Of a stretch of DNA of 64,000 bases, positions 44,749 to 54,105 are shown one piece after another (the stretch's first letter is position 1; the number at the start of each line of letters is the position of its first letter). The position numbers and the translations under genes are program-made. The stretch lies in assembly GCA_934533135.1 (NCBI GenBank), contig CAKTBG010000008.1, positions 8,030 through 72,029 of the forward strand, given 5' to 3'. The stretch is from an uncultured Faecalibacterium sp. Lineage in GTDB: Bacteria; Bacillota; Clostridia; Oscillospirales; Ruminococcaceae. A model generated the notes under the pieces. It was not told where the DNA came from. It was given only the letters and a program-made list of their open reading frames with translations, and did no database searches.

Positions 44749-45771
44749 TTACAGCAGCGCGATCAGCTGCATCACTTCCTCCATCTGGGTGGCCCAGCTG
44801 GTGGCGATGCGGACGACGGTGTGGGCATCGTCGTATTTTTCCCAGAAGCCGAACTTCGCCTTGCCCTCGAGGGCGGAGAGCTGCTGGTTCGACAGGATGA
44901 CGAAGATCTGGTTGGTGGGCGAATCCAGGAAGAAACGATAGCCCTTGTCGGCCAGTGCCCGCTTGAGGACATTGGCGGTGGTGATGGCGTTTTTGCTGAT
45001 CGCGGTATACAGCCCGTCGGTGAACAGCACATCGAACTGGATGCCCAGCAGACGCCCCTTGGCCAGCAGCGCACCCTGCTGCTTGACCATGGTCATGAAG
45101 TGCGCCGGTGCGCCGTGGGGGAAGACCACAGCCTCGCCGCAGAGCGCACCCACCTTGGTGCCGCCGATGTAGAACACGTCCGTCAACTGGGCAAGGTCGG
45201 CCAGCGTCACGTCGGTGCCCTCGCTGACCAGACCGTAGCCCAGCCGCGCACCATCGAGGAAGAGCGGCAGTTTGAATTCACGGCAGACGGCGGACAGAGC
45301 TTCCAGCTCCGCTTTGGTGTAGAGCGTGCCGTACTCGGTGGGGTGGGAGATGTAGACCATGCCCGGGAACACCATGTGGTCGTGGTTGCCGTCGGCAAAG
45401 AAGGTCTGGCAGAACTCCCGCACCGTCGCGGCAGCCAGCTTGCCGTTTTCGTGGGGGAGCCCCAGCACCTTGTGGCCGGTGTACTCGATGGCACCGGCCT
45501 CGTGCCCGGCCACATGGCCGGTAGAGGCTGCGATGACGCCCTCCCAGCGGTGCAGCATCGACGCAATGACGATGGCGTTGGTCTGGGTGCCGCCCGAAAT
45601 GAAGGAGACATCGGCCTCCGGGCAGGCGCAGGCGGCGCGGATCTTCTCCTTTGCGCTTGCGCAGTACGGGTCGGTGCCGTAACCGGAGACTTTCTCAAAG
45701 TTGGTTTCCATCAGTTTCTGCAGGATGGCGGGATGCGCCCCTTCGCAGTAGTCGTTTTCAAAGTATAACAT
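44749..45771 (-). CDS. ltaE: low-specificity L-threonine aldolase
   Basis: 340 residues; the start at 45771 follows AGAGGG. A fold-type I PLP enzyme, splitting threonine to glycine and acetaldehyde. Visible regions are NDYCEGAHPAILQKL, SGGTQTNAIVI, HVAGHEAGAIEYTGHKVL, the Asp/Arg block FLDGARLGYGL, and the Schiff-base Lys in FYIGGTKVGALCGEAV. No partner gene; its own terminator follows. Confidence 0.9.
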   Translation of the reverse strand: MLYFENDYCEGAHPAILQKLMETNFEKVSGYGTDPYCASAKEKIRAACACPEADVSFISGGTQTNAIVIASMLHRWEGVIAASTGHVAGHEAGAIEYTGHKVLGLPHENGKLAAATVREFCQTFFADGNHDHMVFPGMVYISHPTEYGTLYTKAELEALSAVCREFKLPLFLDGARLGYGLVSEGTDVTLADLAQLTDVFYIGGTKVGALCGEAVVFPHGAPAHFMTMVKQQGALLAKGRLLGIQFDVLFTDGLYTAISKNAITTANVLKRALADKGYRFFLDSPTNQIFVILSNQQLSALEGKAKFGFWEKYDDAHTVVRIATSWATQMEEVMQLIALL

Positions 45772-45854
45772 AGCGTTTTCCCTCTGTTTCACAAGATGGT
45801 TTTATTATCCCCCCGGAAACGCCGTTTGTCAATCGCACAACGCCGCCCACAACA

Positions 45855-45894
45855 CAATACGAGGCCCGACCGCGCCCGGTCAGACCCCGTATTG
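45855..45894 (-). terminator. hairpin after the AraC-type gene
   Basis: CAATACG..GACCG pairs with CGGTC..CGTATTG. The T-run on the minus strand is poor (TGTTGTG). Confidence 0.55.
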
Positions 45895-45935
45895 TTCTTA
45901 TGATGAAGTTGTGAATGACGTTTTGGATGGTTCTA

Positions 45936-46892
45936 TTATAGAGCATCCGGCCCTCCAAAGCTATCCGGTTCATGCCGGATACTCTCAAGATCCTGCCATT
46001 TGTGCCGGTAGGCGGTGGGCGTGCAGCCGAATGCCGCCCGGAACTGGGTGCCGAAATAGCTGCTGCTGCCAAGGCCGCAGTCCTGCGCGATGGCAGTGAT
46101 CGGGCGGTCGGTCTCGGTCAGCAGCTTGCAGGCCGCCTGCAGCCGGACAGTCTGTAAATACTCCGAAGGCGAGGTGCGCAGGCACTCCCGGAAGGCACGG
46201 TAGCACTCCCGCTCGCTGCAAAAGCCCGCCGCCGCAATGTCCGCCACCGACAGCTTTTCGGGATAGTGATCGTGGAGGTAGAGCATCATTGCCTTGACCT
46301 TTTCGCTGGAGGCCGACCGGGGTGGCGCGGGCAGCTCCAACGCCGGGCGCACCTGTTCCAGCAGCCGGAGCCAGACTTGAGCCAGCAGCGTTTCCAGCCG
46401 CAGTTCGTACCCAAAGGCGGTCTCGTCCAACGCGAGGCTGTCCCGCAGCAGCCGGAGGGTTTTGGCCTGCGCCGGATCTTCGGGTGAGAGGGTCAGCAGT
46501 TCCAGTCCGGGTGCCTGCAAAAGAGGAAGGATGTATTTCTGCTCGATGGTGCCGCCCGGGATGCCCGCAATGAGGGACGGCTCGAACAGGTGGAGCCGGA
46601 GGATCGTTTCCTGTGCGGGCTGGATCAGCGCGGTGTGATGGAGCACATTGCTGTTGACCATGCCGCCCATCCCGGCCTGAAACACTTGCTGCTGACCGGG
46701 GGTATAGTAAGTGAGTGCGCCGCTCTGGACGTAGAACAGCTCAACACTCTTGTGCCAGTGCCACGGGGCACCGCCGACGGGATACCGATGGAGGAAGGAT
46801 AGACTGGACAGGTGGGGGAACTGGGGCGAGAATTCAGGCAGACGCTCTTCCTGACTGCCGGGGTAGAGGTCGAGGGATGAGACAACGAGCAT
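45936..46892 (-). CDS. AraC family regulator with cupin sensor domain
   Basis: 318 residues. An N-terminal cupin region (PWHWHKSVELFYVQSGALTYYTPG, about 40-110) is followed by the two AraC helix-turn-helices in the last ~100 residues (LSVADIAAAGFCSERECYRAFRE; ITAIAQDCGLGSSSYFGTQFRAAFGCTPTAYRHK). This type usually activates carbohydrate genes; none adjoins. AGGAGG precedes the start. It is divergent from the KdpD-like kinase gene. Confidence 0.9.
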   Translation of the reverse strand: MLVVSSLDLYPGSQEERLPEFSPQFPHLSSLSFLHRYPVGGAPWHWHKSVELFYVQSGALTYYTPGQQQVFQAGMGGMVNSNVLHHTALIQPAQETILRLHLFEPSLIAGIPGGTIEQKYILPLLQAPGLELLTLSPEDPAQAKTLRLLRDSLALDETAFGYELRLETLLAQVWLRLLEQVRPALELPAPPRSASSEKVKAMMLYLHDHYPEKLSVADIAAAGFCSERECYRAFRECLRTSPSEYLQTVRLQAACKLLTETDRPITAIAQDCGLGSSSYFGTQFRAAFGCTPTAYRHKWQDLESIRHEPDSFGGPDAL

Positions 46893-47049
46893 AAAAACAC
46901 CTCCTGACTCCTATTCAGTATATCGCGGCGTCAAAATACGGTCAAGCCGGGTCGTTTTTACTGTATCTTTAATCCATTTATGCTATACTATTATATTGAG
47001 AATCCAGTCCTCCGCGCAGGCGGAAACAAAAGGGAGGGAGCAGCTCCGG

Positions 47050-48129
47050 ATGAAAGAAAAAGCATGGTGGCAGAATGCCCTGATCCTGATCGGGATCCTC
47101 TGCCTTTCCTTTGTGGTAGTCACGGGCAGTCAGGTCATCACCGGCCGGATCGACGGCGTGGCGTCCATGGTGTTTGTGCTGGCAGTATTTCTTACGTCGG
47201 TCTATACAGATGGGTATGCGTGGGGCGTGGCGGCATCGCTGATCGGTGTGCTGGCGGTCAACTTTGCGTTCCGCGCACCCTACTTTGCGTTCAACTTTAC
47301 CCTGCCGGAAAACCTGTTTTCGGGCGTGGTGATGCTGGTGGTCTCGATCATGACCAGCACCCTGACCACCCGGAACAAGAAACAGGAGCAGCTCCGGATG
47401 GAGAGCGAGGCCGAAAAGACCCGTGCGAACCTCCTGCGGGCAGTCTCCCACGACCTGCGCACCCCGCTGACGTCGATCTACGGAGCCTGCTCGACGGTCA
47501 TCGAAAATTATGACTCGCTGGAAAAAGAACAGACCTTAAAACTTCTTGGCGAAGCGTGCTCGGATGCACAGTGGCTCAACCGGATGGTGGAGAACCTGCT
47601 GTCGGTCACCCGGATCGACAGCGAGAAGGTCTCGGTGCAGAAAGTGCCCACCGTGCTGGAAGAGCTGATCGACAGCGTGCTGGTCCGCTTCCGGAAGCTG
47701 CACCCCGGCGTGGACGTCACGGTGGAGCTGCCGGAGGACTTCATCGTGATCCCCATGGACTCGATGCTGATCCAGCAGGTGCTGACCAATCTGCTGGAAA
47801 ACGCCGTCCACCACGCCAAGGGGATGACCCGGCTGACGCTCCGGGTCTTTACGCTGGGGAAACGTGCCGTGTTTGAAGTGACCGACAACGGCTGCGGCAT
47901 CCCCAAAGACCGGCTCAAGACCCTGTTCAGCGGGATGCTGCCCTCGGATACCTCCGAGAGCGGCACCGGCGGCAAACACGGCATGGGGATCGGGCTTTCG
48001 GTCTGTGCCGCCATCATCAAAGCCCACGGCGGCGAGATCGGGGCCGAGAGCAAGGTGGGCGAAGGAACGACCATCCGCTTCTGGCTGGAAACGGAAGAGA
48101 TCGAGACGGAGGAGACGGACGATGAGTAA
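47050..48129 (+). CDS. KdpD-like sensor histidine kinase (without the KdpD N-terminal sensor)
   Basis: 359 residues; the start at 47050 follows GGGAGGGAG. Four membrane segments in the first ~110 residues match the DUF4118 domain of KdpD; the large cytoplasmic KdpD/Usp part is missing. The transmitter has the H-box AVSHDLRTPLTSIYG, N-box LLENAVHHAKG, and G-boxes TDNGCGIPKD and HGMGIGLSVC. It overlaps the response regulator gene by 8 bases. The signal it senses is unknown; with no Kdp pump nearby, the linked permease may be its target or partner. Confidence 0.88.
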   Translation: MKEKAWWQNALILIGILCLSFVVVTGSQVITGRIDGVASMVFVLAVFLTSVYTDGYAWGVAASLIGVLAVNFAFRAPYFAFNFTLPENLFSGVVMLVVSIMTSTLTTRNKKQEQLRMESEAEKTRANLLRAVSHDLRTPLTSIYGACSTVIENYDSLEKEQTLKLLGEACSDAQWLNRMVENLLSVTRIDSEKVSVQKVPTVLEELIDSVLVRFRKLHPGVDVTVELPEDFIVIPMDSMLIQQVLTNLLENAVHHAKGMTRLTLRVFTLGKRAVFEVTDNGCGIPKDRLKTLFSGMLPSDTSESGTGGKHGMGIGLSVCAAIIKAHGGEIGAESKVGEGTTIRFWLETEEIETEETDDE

Positions 48130-48862
48130 CAACAAATACAAGATCCTTGTGGTGGAAGACGAAGCGAACATCTGCAGCTTCATTGAGACGCTGCTTGAGA
48201 CCAACGGCTATCAGGCACTGGTGGCAAACACCTGCACCATGGGTCTGACCCTGTTTGCCTCCCACAACCCCGACCTGATCATTCTGGATCTGGGTCTGCC
48301 CGACCGGGATGGCATCGAGCTGATCCGCACCGTCCGCCAGAAGAGCATGACCCCCGTCATGGTGCTGTCGGCCCGCACCACCGAGCAGGACAAGATCGAG
48401 GCACTGGATCTGGGAGCCAACGATTACATCACCAAGCCCTTCAGCACCGGCGAGCTGCTGGCCCGGGTCCGCGCCGCCCTCCGGCTGAACCGGTACAGCA
48501 GTGCTGCGGCCGGAATGCCCAGCGGCACCTTTACGGCGCAGGACATGACCATCAACTACGAGCGTCGAAAAGTTTTTGTGGCCGGGCAGGAGGTCAAGCT
48601 GACCCAGACCGAATATAATATTGTAGCGTTCCTTTCGGAGCACGCCGGACGGGTGATGACCTACGCATCCATCGTCAAGGCCATCTGGGGCGACACCGAC
48701 TGCGGAAGCACCAAAAAGCTGCAGGTCAACATGGCAAACATCCGCAAGAAGATGGGCAGCCGACCCGGCAGCAACAACTACATCCTCAACGAGCTGGGCG
48801 TCGGCTACCGGATGATCGACGAGGACACCGACGCAAAGCCGCTGACCGACCCGGAGGGGTGA
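48122..48862 (+). CDS. KdpE-like response regulator (OmpR family)
   Basis: 246 residues; the start at 48122 overlaps the kinase gene. Receiver domain with phospho-acceptor Asp in LIILDLGLPDRDG, acidic pair VVEDE and Lys in YITKPFS; winged-helix output domain from about residue 135 (VKLTQTEYNIVAFLSEHAGRV). A permease gene begins 3 bases after its stop. Confidence 0.92.
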   Translation: MSNNKYKILVVEDEANICSFIETLLETNGYQALVANTCTMGLTLFASHNPDLIILDLGLPDRDGIELIRTVRQKSMTPVMVLSARTTEQDKIEALDLGANDYITKPFSTGELLARVRAALRLNRYSSAAAGMPSGTFTAQDMTINYERRKVFVAGQEVKLTQTEYNIVAFLSEHAGRVMTYASIVKAIWGDTDCGSTKKLQVNMANIRKKMGSRPGSNNYILNELGVGYRMIDEDTDAKPLTDPEG

Positions 48863-48865
48863 TCT

Positions 48866-50188
48866 ATGCTTCTGGCTCTGTGCCTCTTCGTCTGCACATA
48901 CCTCCTGATGCTGGGGCTGCCGCAGTACCGCCCGTGGATCGCATTGGGCGGGGCGGCGGGGTTTCTGGCGTTGGGCGGGGCAGGGTTCTGGGAGTTTTCC
49001 CTCCTCGACGCGGCCCGTGCCATCGACTTCAATGTGCTGCTCATGCTGGCCGGTACGATGGGCACCGTCGCCCTCTTCATCGAGAGCCGGATGCCGCTTC
49101 GTCTGGCCGAAGAGCTGATCGCCCGGGTGCCGAATGTCAAATGGGCGGTCTCGATGCTCGCGCTCTTTGCAGGCGTCATCAGTGCCTTTGTGGACAATGT
49201 GGCTACGGTCTTGATGGTGGCACCGGTGGGGCTGGCGATCGCCCGGAAGCTGAAGATCTCGCCGGTGCCGGTGCTCATCGCCATTGCGGTGTCCTCCAAC
49301 CTGCAGGGTGCAGCGACGCTGGTCGGCGACACCACCAGCATCCTGCTGGGCGGTTTTGCCGAGATGAATTTCTTCGATTTCTTCTGGATGCAGGGCAGGC
49401 CGGGCATTTTCTGGGGCGTGGAGCTGGGTGCGCTGGCCTCGCTGGGGGTGCTGTTCTTCCTCTTCCGGAAGGAGACGCAGCCCATCCGCGCCGCCGTGGA
49501 GACCACGGTGGAAGATCCTCTGCCGACGGTGCTGATGCTTTTGACGATCCTGCTGCTGATCGCCGCATCGTTTCTGCCCCAACCGGCAGCGGGCGGCGTG
49601 CCCGGCCGCCTGTACGAGCTGCGCAGCGGCCTGCTCTGCGGGGGCGTCAGCCTGTTCGGGATGGTCTGCACCTGTCTGCGGCAGCGGTCGCTCCGCCCGG
49701 CGCAAACCGTCTGCCGGGGGCTGGATCTGGATACCCTGCTGCTCCTGCTGGGGCTGTTCGTCCTGATCGAGGGCGTCAAAAAGGCCGGGCTGATCGATGC
49801 GGCTGCGCAGCTCTTTTGCGAAGCGGTGGACGACAATGCTTTCCGGCTCTACACCCTGATCGTGCTGGTCTCGGTGGTGCTGTCGGCCTTTGTGGACAAC
49901 ATCCCCTACGTTGCCACCATGCTTCCGGTGGTGCAGGAGATCGCCGCGCGGATGAACGGCGGGCTCGGGATGCCGCCGGAGCTGTTTTACTTCGGGCTGC
50001 TCACCGGTGCGACCCTCGGCGGCAACCTGACGCCAATCGGGGCCTCGGCCAACATTGCGGCCATCGGCATCCTGCGCAGGAATGGCGAGGCGGTGCGCAC
50101 CCGGGATTTCCTCCGGATCGGCGTGCCCTTTACGCTGGCGGCAGTTCTGAGCGGATATGGCTACCTCTGGCTGGTCTGGGGCAGCTGA
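48866..50188 (+). CDS. ArsB/NhaD-superfamily (SLC13-like) permease
   Basis: 440 residues, about eleven to twelve membrane segments in two inverted halves. Each half carries the family motif, SAFVDNVATVLMVAPV near 110 and SAFVDNIPYVATMLPV near 350, with ATLGGNLTPIGASANI near the end, as in ArsB, NhaD and CitMHS proteins. An anion or cation antiporter is likely; arsenite is unlikely without ars genes. It is translationally close to the KdpDE-like pair, so the three form one operon. Confidence 0.85.
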   Translation: MLLALCLFVCTYLLMLGLPQYRPWIALGGAAGFLALGGAGFWEFSLLDAARAIDFNVLLMLAGTMGTVALFIESRMPLRLAEELIARVPNVKWAVSMLALFAGVISAFVDNVATVLMVAPVGLAIARKLKISPVPVLIAIAVSSNLQGAATLVGDTTSILLGGFAEMNFFDFFWMQGRPGIFWGVELGALASLGVLFFLFRKETQPIRAAVETTVEDPLPTVLMLLTILLLIAASFLPQPAAGGVPGRLYELRSGLLCGGVSLFGMVCTCLRQRSLRPAQTVCRGLDLDTLLLLLGLFVLIEGVKKAGLIDAAAQLFCEAVDDNAFRLYTLIVLVSVVLSAFVDNIPYVATMLPVVQEIAARMNGGLGMPPELFYFGLLTGATLGGNLTPIGASANIAAIGILRRNGEAVRTRDFLRIGVPFTLAAVLSGYGYLWLVWGS

Positions 50189-50201
50189 AAAACCAAAAAG
50201 C

Positions 50202-50257
50202 AAACGATCCGAACCCTTGGCCGGATGCCCGGCGGAAAGGGTTCGGATCGTTTTTTA
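50202..50257. terminator. bidirectional terminator
   Basis: AAACGATCCGAACCCTT pairs with AAGGGTTCGGATCGTTT, then TTT. Ends the permease operon and the convergent PTS operon. Confidence 0.9.
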
Positions 50258-50270
50258 TGGAGGAAGGCGG

Positions 50271-50690
50271 TTATTCGTCTACTTCGTCGTCCTCGTCCGG
50301 AGCCGCCGCAAAGCGGATCAGGGTGCTGTGGCCGGTCTCGAGCAGCTGCTCGGCCAGCTCATGCACGTTTTTGTCCTCCCGGTCCATGCAGGCCTCGATC
50401 AGGACGGGCAGGCTGATGCCGGCCAGAACCTCGACGTCGCGGTTCAATGCAGGCAGCAGCTTGACCGTCTCATTGAAGGGGGTGCCGCCTGCCATGTCGC
50501 AGAGGATCAGCACGCCCTCGTCGCCGGTGGTCTCCGCCGCCGCCCGGAGTTTGGTCGAAAGTTCTTCGGGCGTGATGTCCGGGGTGAACTCGATGGCGGC
50601 AAAGGCTTCCTGCTCGCCCATGGTCAGAAAGAGGCTGTCGGCCATGCCGTAGGCGTACCGGCCATGGCCGGTGAGCACGACGCCGATCAC
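50271..50690 (-). CDS. PTS mannose-family EIIA component
   Basis: 139 residues. The active-site His is in VVLTGHGRYAYG, followed by DMAGGTPFNETVKL, the EIIA-Man hallmark. It receives phosphate from HPr and passes it to EIIB, encoded just upstream with a four-base overlap. The C-terminus is acidic (DEDDEVDE). It is last in the operon IIC-IID-DUF3604-sulfatase-IIB-IIA. Confidence 0.92.
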   Translation of the reverse strand: MIGVVLTGHGRYAYGMADSLFLTMGEQEAFAAIEFTPDITPEELSTKLRAAAETTGDEGVLILCDMAGGTPFNETVKLLPALNRDVEVLAGISLPVLIEACMDREDKNVHELAEQLLETGHSTLIRFAAAPDEDDEVDE

Positions 50691-51160
50691 AGCAGTTCCA
50701 TCAGCGATGCCGATGCCTCCGCGGGAACGCGCTGGATGCCGAGCTGAACACCCTTGTCGGCCAGATAGCGGAAGTCCTCGATGTCCTTGGGGGTGACGCT
50801 GACGCTGGGGCTGATCTGCTTGCTGTCGGCTTTCTTTGCCATGTTGCCGACGTTGACGGCCTCAAAGGGATAACCGGCGTCGTACAGGGCACGCAGGGTG
50901 GCGGGGCTGCGGACGATCATGAAGATCCGGTCGCCCTCATACTTGCGGATGCGCAGGTTGTTGGCGGCAGAAGCCACCGACAGGATGGACAGCTTGCACC
51001 CGGCGGGGCAGGCCATTTTCAGCACGGATTTCTGGGTGGGGTTCTTCACGGCGTCTTCGTCCACCACCATGATGCGGTTGACGTTCAGAGCCTTGCTCCA
51101 GACGGCGGCGACCTGCCCGTGAATGAGACGTTCATCAATGCGGATGTTAGCGATTTCCAT
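50687..51160 (-). CDS. PTS mannose/N-acetylgalactosamine-family EIIB component
   Basis: 157 residues; the start at 51160 follows AGGAG. Motif IDERLIHGQVAAVW holds the phosphorylated His near residue 14. It phosphorylates the sugar brought in by IIC/IID. It starts 5 bases after the stop of a sulfatase gene, tying transport and desulfation together. Confidence 0.92.
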   Translation of the reverse strand: MEIANIRIDERLIHGQVAAVWSKALNVNRIMVVDEDAVKNPTQKSVLKMACPAGCKLSILSVASAANNLRIRKYEGDRIFMIVRSPATLRALYDAGYPFEAVNVGNMAKKADSKQISPSVSVTPKDIEDFRYLADKGVQLGIQRVPAEASASLMELL

Positions 51161-51165
51161 GTGTT

Positions 51166-52530
51166 TTACACTCCTAAGCTGATGTAATCGTCCGGATCTT
51201 TGGAGCTTGCCATCTCGCAATCCGGTTTGTTGACCTTCCACGTTTTCTGCACCGGGATCGGCCCGTGCAGAAGCGGATCGTTCGTCCGCTCCATTTCGGC
51301 GCGGAGACGGCTGCGAAGCTCTTCGGCAAGGGCGGCGTGCGCGGGGGATGCGATCAGATTGTTTCGCTCGCCGGTGTCGTAGATCAGATCGTACAGGGCT
51401 TCGCGGGGCTTCTCTTGCTCCCGGAAGCCGTATCCGGTGAAGAAGGCCTTGGTCGGGGATTCATCGGTGTTGGACGAGTTGGTGCAAAGATGACTCTCGT
51501 CAAAGTAGCGGATGTACTTGTAGCGGTCGGTGCGGATGCAGCGGGCCGGTTCGTATGAGGTGTGGAAGTTGACCTCGGCGTAGACGGCATCCCGGATCTT
51601 GGCCGCAGGATCGTCCAGACAGGGGCGGAACGACACGCCCTCGAGATAGCTGGGTCTTGGCAGATCCAGCAGATCGCAGAGGGTCGGGAAGACGTCCAGC
51701 TGGGAGATCAGGCTGTCGCAGACCCTGCCGTTGGCTTTGGCACCGGGGAAGCGGAAGAGCAGGGCGACGCCGATGCCGCTGTCAAACAGCGAACATTTGG
51801 CGTAGGGGTCTGCGATGCCGTGGTCGGTGGTGAAGAATACGAGGGTGTCCTCTTCCAGCCCGGCGTCTTTCAGCGCGGTGAGCACCACGCCGATGCAGTC
51901 ATCCGCCCACTTTGCACTGGTCAGATAGTGGGCAAAATCTTCCCGCGTTTCGGGTGCATTGGGGATCGGCGGGGGCGGCACGGCGGCATTTTCGTTCACC
52001 GCCGGGTCGATCTCCGTCGGGAAGGGGCGGTGGGTGCAGTGCATCCCATACGAAAGGAAGAAGGGGTGCTGCCCGTCCTGCGCCTTGAGCCACGCGGCGG
52101 CGGTCTTGGCGTTTTCCAGATCCCACTGGTTCAGATCGGTCTTTTCGTATCCCAAGGTGGAGTGGGTCAGATCCTCCTGATACCCGATGGTCTTGCTGTG
52201 CGCCTTCTCGATGTCCAGATACCAGCCGGCTTCGTGCTGGATGCCGCACAGGGCGGTGCGGTATCCGTTCCGCCCCAGAAACTGCGCCAAGTGCTTGGTG
52301 TAGTCGAGGGAGAACCCCCGCTGCGCCAGCCCCAGCATCCCGTTCTGATGGGGATACTGGCCGGTCAGCAGGGCGGCCCGGCTGGGGGAACATGTGGGGC
52401 CGACACAATAGCAGTGCGCAAAGGTGACGGCAGTTTTCGCAAACGCCTCGAGGTGCGGGGTCGGGACCTTGTACCCATAGGGCGAAAGGATCCGGCCGCT
52501 GTCGTGGGTGTGGATGTAGAGAACGTTCAT
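51166..52530 (-). CDS. formylglycine-dependent sulfatase, cytoplasmic, module 1
   Basis: 454 residues, alkaline-phosphatase superfamily S1 sulfatase. The Cys47 in CSPSRAALLTG is the residue oxidised to formylglycine, a reaction done in anaerobes by anSME (encoded at 61445). Further motifs are HTHDSGR near the start, FFTTDHGIADP and a C-terminal domain ending DYISLGV. No signal peptide: it begins MNVLYIHTHDSG. It should therefore act inside the cell on a sugar (or sugar phosphate) brought in by the mannose-family PTS encoded around it. The exact sulfate position cannot be predicted by eye. Confidence 0.9.
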   Translation of the reverse strand: MNVLYIHTHDSGRILSPYGYKVPTPHLEAFAKTAVTFAHCYCVGPTCSPSRAALLTGQYPHQNGMLGLAQRGFSLDYTKHLAQFLGRNGYRTALCGIQHEAGWYLDIEKAHSKTIGYQEDLTHSTLGYEKTDLNQWDLENAKTAAAWLKAQDGQHPFFLSYGMHCTHRPFPTEIDPAVNENAAVPPPPIPNAPETREDFAHYLTSAKWADDCIGVVLTALKDAGLEEDTLVFFTTDHGIADPYAKCSLFDSGIGVALLFRFPGAKANGRVCDSLISQLDVFPTLCDLLDLPRPSYLEGVSFRPCLDDPAAKIRDAVYAEVNFHTSYEPARCIRTDRYKYIRYFDESHLCTNSSNTDESPTKAFFTGYGFREQEKPREALYDLIYDTGERNNLIASPAHAALAEELRSRLRAEMERTNDPLLHGPIPVQKTWKVNKPDCEMASSKDPDDYISLGV

Positions 52531-52536
52531 GAGAGA

Positions 52537-54075
52537 TCAACCCTTTCGGAGAAAAATCGGCGAAGTCCATGCGATGTGGCCGTTGCGCTGCCAGACCCGC
52601 AGGCGGTATTGGCAGTCGCCCTCGACCGGGTAGGTGCCTTCGTGGTGGAAGGTGTAGGCACTCTCGGGAACTGCCTGACCGATCTTGATCTTGTAGCAGT
52701 TGTGCCACCACGGATCGTCGCGGTAATGCTCCACCTCGCCCCAGCGTTCCTTCGTCAGCTCTTCGACTTCCTTGTACAGGGGGATGAGGCGGGAGGTGTG
52801 CAGCAGGTCGCGGGGCATCAGCGGGTACTCCACGCCGTCCACCGTCAGCAGGATGGGGGCGTCCAGACGGGTCTCGACTTCAAAGATGAAGCCTTCGGTG
52901 ACCACATTGCTGGGGCCCATCCACTTGCCGGTGGCGGTGGATTTGTAGGTGGTCAGCTCGAAATCGCACCGCTGGTCGGAGGTGTTGGTCAGGCTCTGGC
53001 CGAAGGAGTTCCAGACTTTTTCGACCGAGAGCAGCTTGCCGGAAGTCTCGAGGCTGCCGACCCAGTGGCGGGAGGTGATGTCCGGGTAGAGCCGGGTGTC
53101 CGGACCCCAGCCAAACTGGATGTCGAACTTGATCCGGACGGTGTCGCCCAGCGGCTTGCGCTCCCACGAACCGGAGTGGACGAGGGTGGCCTCCGGGATG
53201 TTATCCCGCAGGATCTCGACCCGGTCGATGGCGTCGGTGCCGCGGATGTCGAGTGCAAGGTCGATCTTGTCCTCGCTCACCGGCAGGATGCTGCCCATGG
53301 GCTGGCCGTTGATGGCAAAATCCACGTCGATCCGGCTCTGGCTCACACCGTATGTGCGGCGGGCGAGCATGGCGGCCCAGATCTCTTCCTTGGAGCTGCC
53401 CTCGGCCAGCACGCACATCGAGCCGTGCTCGGCCACGCCGGGCACGCTGTGGTTGTCGCCGGATGCGATGATGCCGATGGGGATGCCCCGCTCGAGCCCC
53501 CGCTCAAAGCAGGTCTCGCCGGTGCGGGGCCCCATGTGGACATGGCGGTTCATCGGGATGGGGCCGTAATCGTTCTCACTGCTGCCGTGGGAAGAATAGA
53601 TCTCCCCAAAGGGCGAAAACGCCGGGTCGTGGGTATCCCAGTTTTTGCCGCGGCTGCCCAGCTGATAGGCAAGGTGGTGCGGGATGCCGATGACGTCCTG
53701 CCCCTTGTAAGCATCCCGCAGCTCTTCGTACCGCATGGGATGGAGCATGGGAGCGTCGTTGTGCAGGAAGAACACGTTGTGGTCGCCGTCCTTGCCGGAA
53801 CCCTGCCACTCATAGCCCATGAACATGGGAAAACCCTCGGCATTGGCGTTCCGGGTGAACTCCCGCAGCATTTCCCAATCGGCGTTGCGCACGGATTCTT
53901 CATACACATCCTCCAGATCCAGTCCGGAAGGGTGCTTCCGCATATGGAACGGATAATAGGCGATGGGCCAGAAATCCATGAGCTGGGTGATGTGGGCGTA
54001 CCAGCGGGGCAGATCACTGAAATTCTCATGGTGGATATTCGAGTGCATATCCGTCCACAACTTGCGATATTTCAT
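52537..54075 (-). CDS. DUF3604/PHP-like metal-dependent hydrolase, function unknown
   Basis: 512 residues; the start at 54075 is chosen because GGAG precedes it, five codons inside the longest frame. The N-terminal ~230 residues look like a PHP-type metal site: TDMHSNIHHE, YPFHMR, GYEWQ, GIPHHLAY and ASGDNHSVPG, rich in His/Asp. The C-terminal part is beta-rich with repeated strands. This matches the DUF3604 group of predicted hydrolases, for which no activity is known to me. It lies between IID and the sulfatase in a sulfated-sugar PTS operon, in the place where a glycoside hydrolase would be expected. Cytoplasmic, no signal peptide. Confidence 0.75.
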   Translation of the reverse strand: MKYRKLWTDMHSNIHHENFSDLPRWYAHITQLMDFWPIAYYPFHMRKHPSGLDLEDVYEESVRNADWEMLREFTRNANAEGFPMFMGYEWQGSGKDGDHNVFFLHNDAPMLHPMRYEELRDAYKGQDVIGIPHHLAYQLGSRGKNWDTHDPAFSPFGEIYSSHGSSENDYGPIPMNRHVHMGPRTGETCFERGLERGIPIGIIASGDNHSVPGVAEHGSMCVLAEGSSKEEIWAAMLARRTYGVSQSRIDVDFAINGQPMGSILPVSEDKIDLALDIRGTDAIDRVEILRDNIPEATLVHSGSWERKPLGDTVRIKFDIQFGWGPDTRLYPDITSRHWVGSLETSGKLLSVEKVWNSFGQSLTNTSDQRCDFELTTYKSTATGKWMGPSNVVTEGFIFEVETRLDAPILLTVDGVEYPLMPRDLLHTSRLIPLYKEVEELTKERWGEVEHYRDDPWWHNCYKIKIGQAVPESAYTFHHEGTYPVEGDCQYRLRVWQRNGHIAWTSPIFLRKG

Positions 54076-54105
54076 GGCAATGTTCTCCATTTGTAATAGT
54101 ATCGG

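Noticed and set aside
48017..50203. Long minus-strand frame over the response regulator and permease genes
   Set aside because: Shadow frame; composition rich in His/Gln/Arg and no conserved motif.
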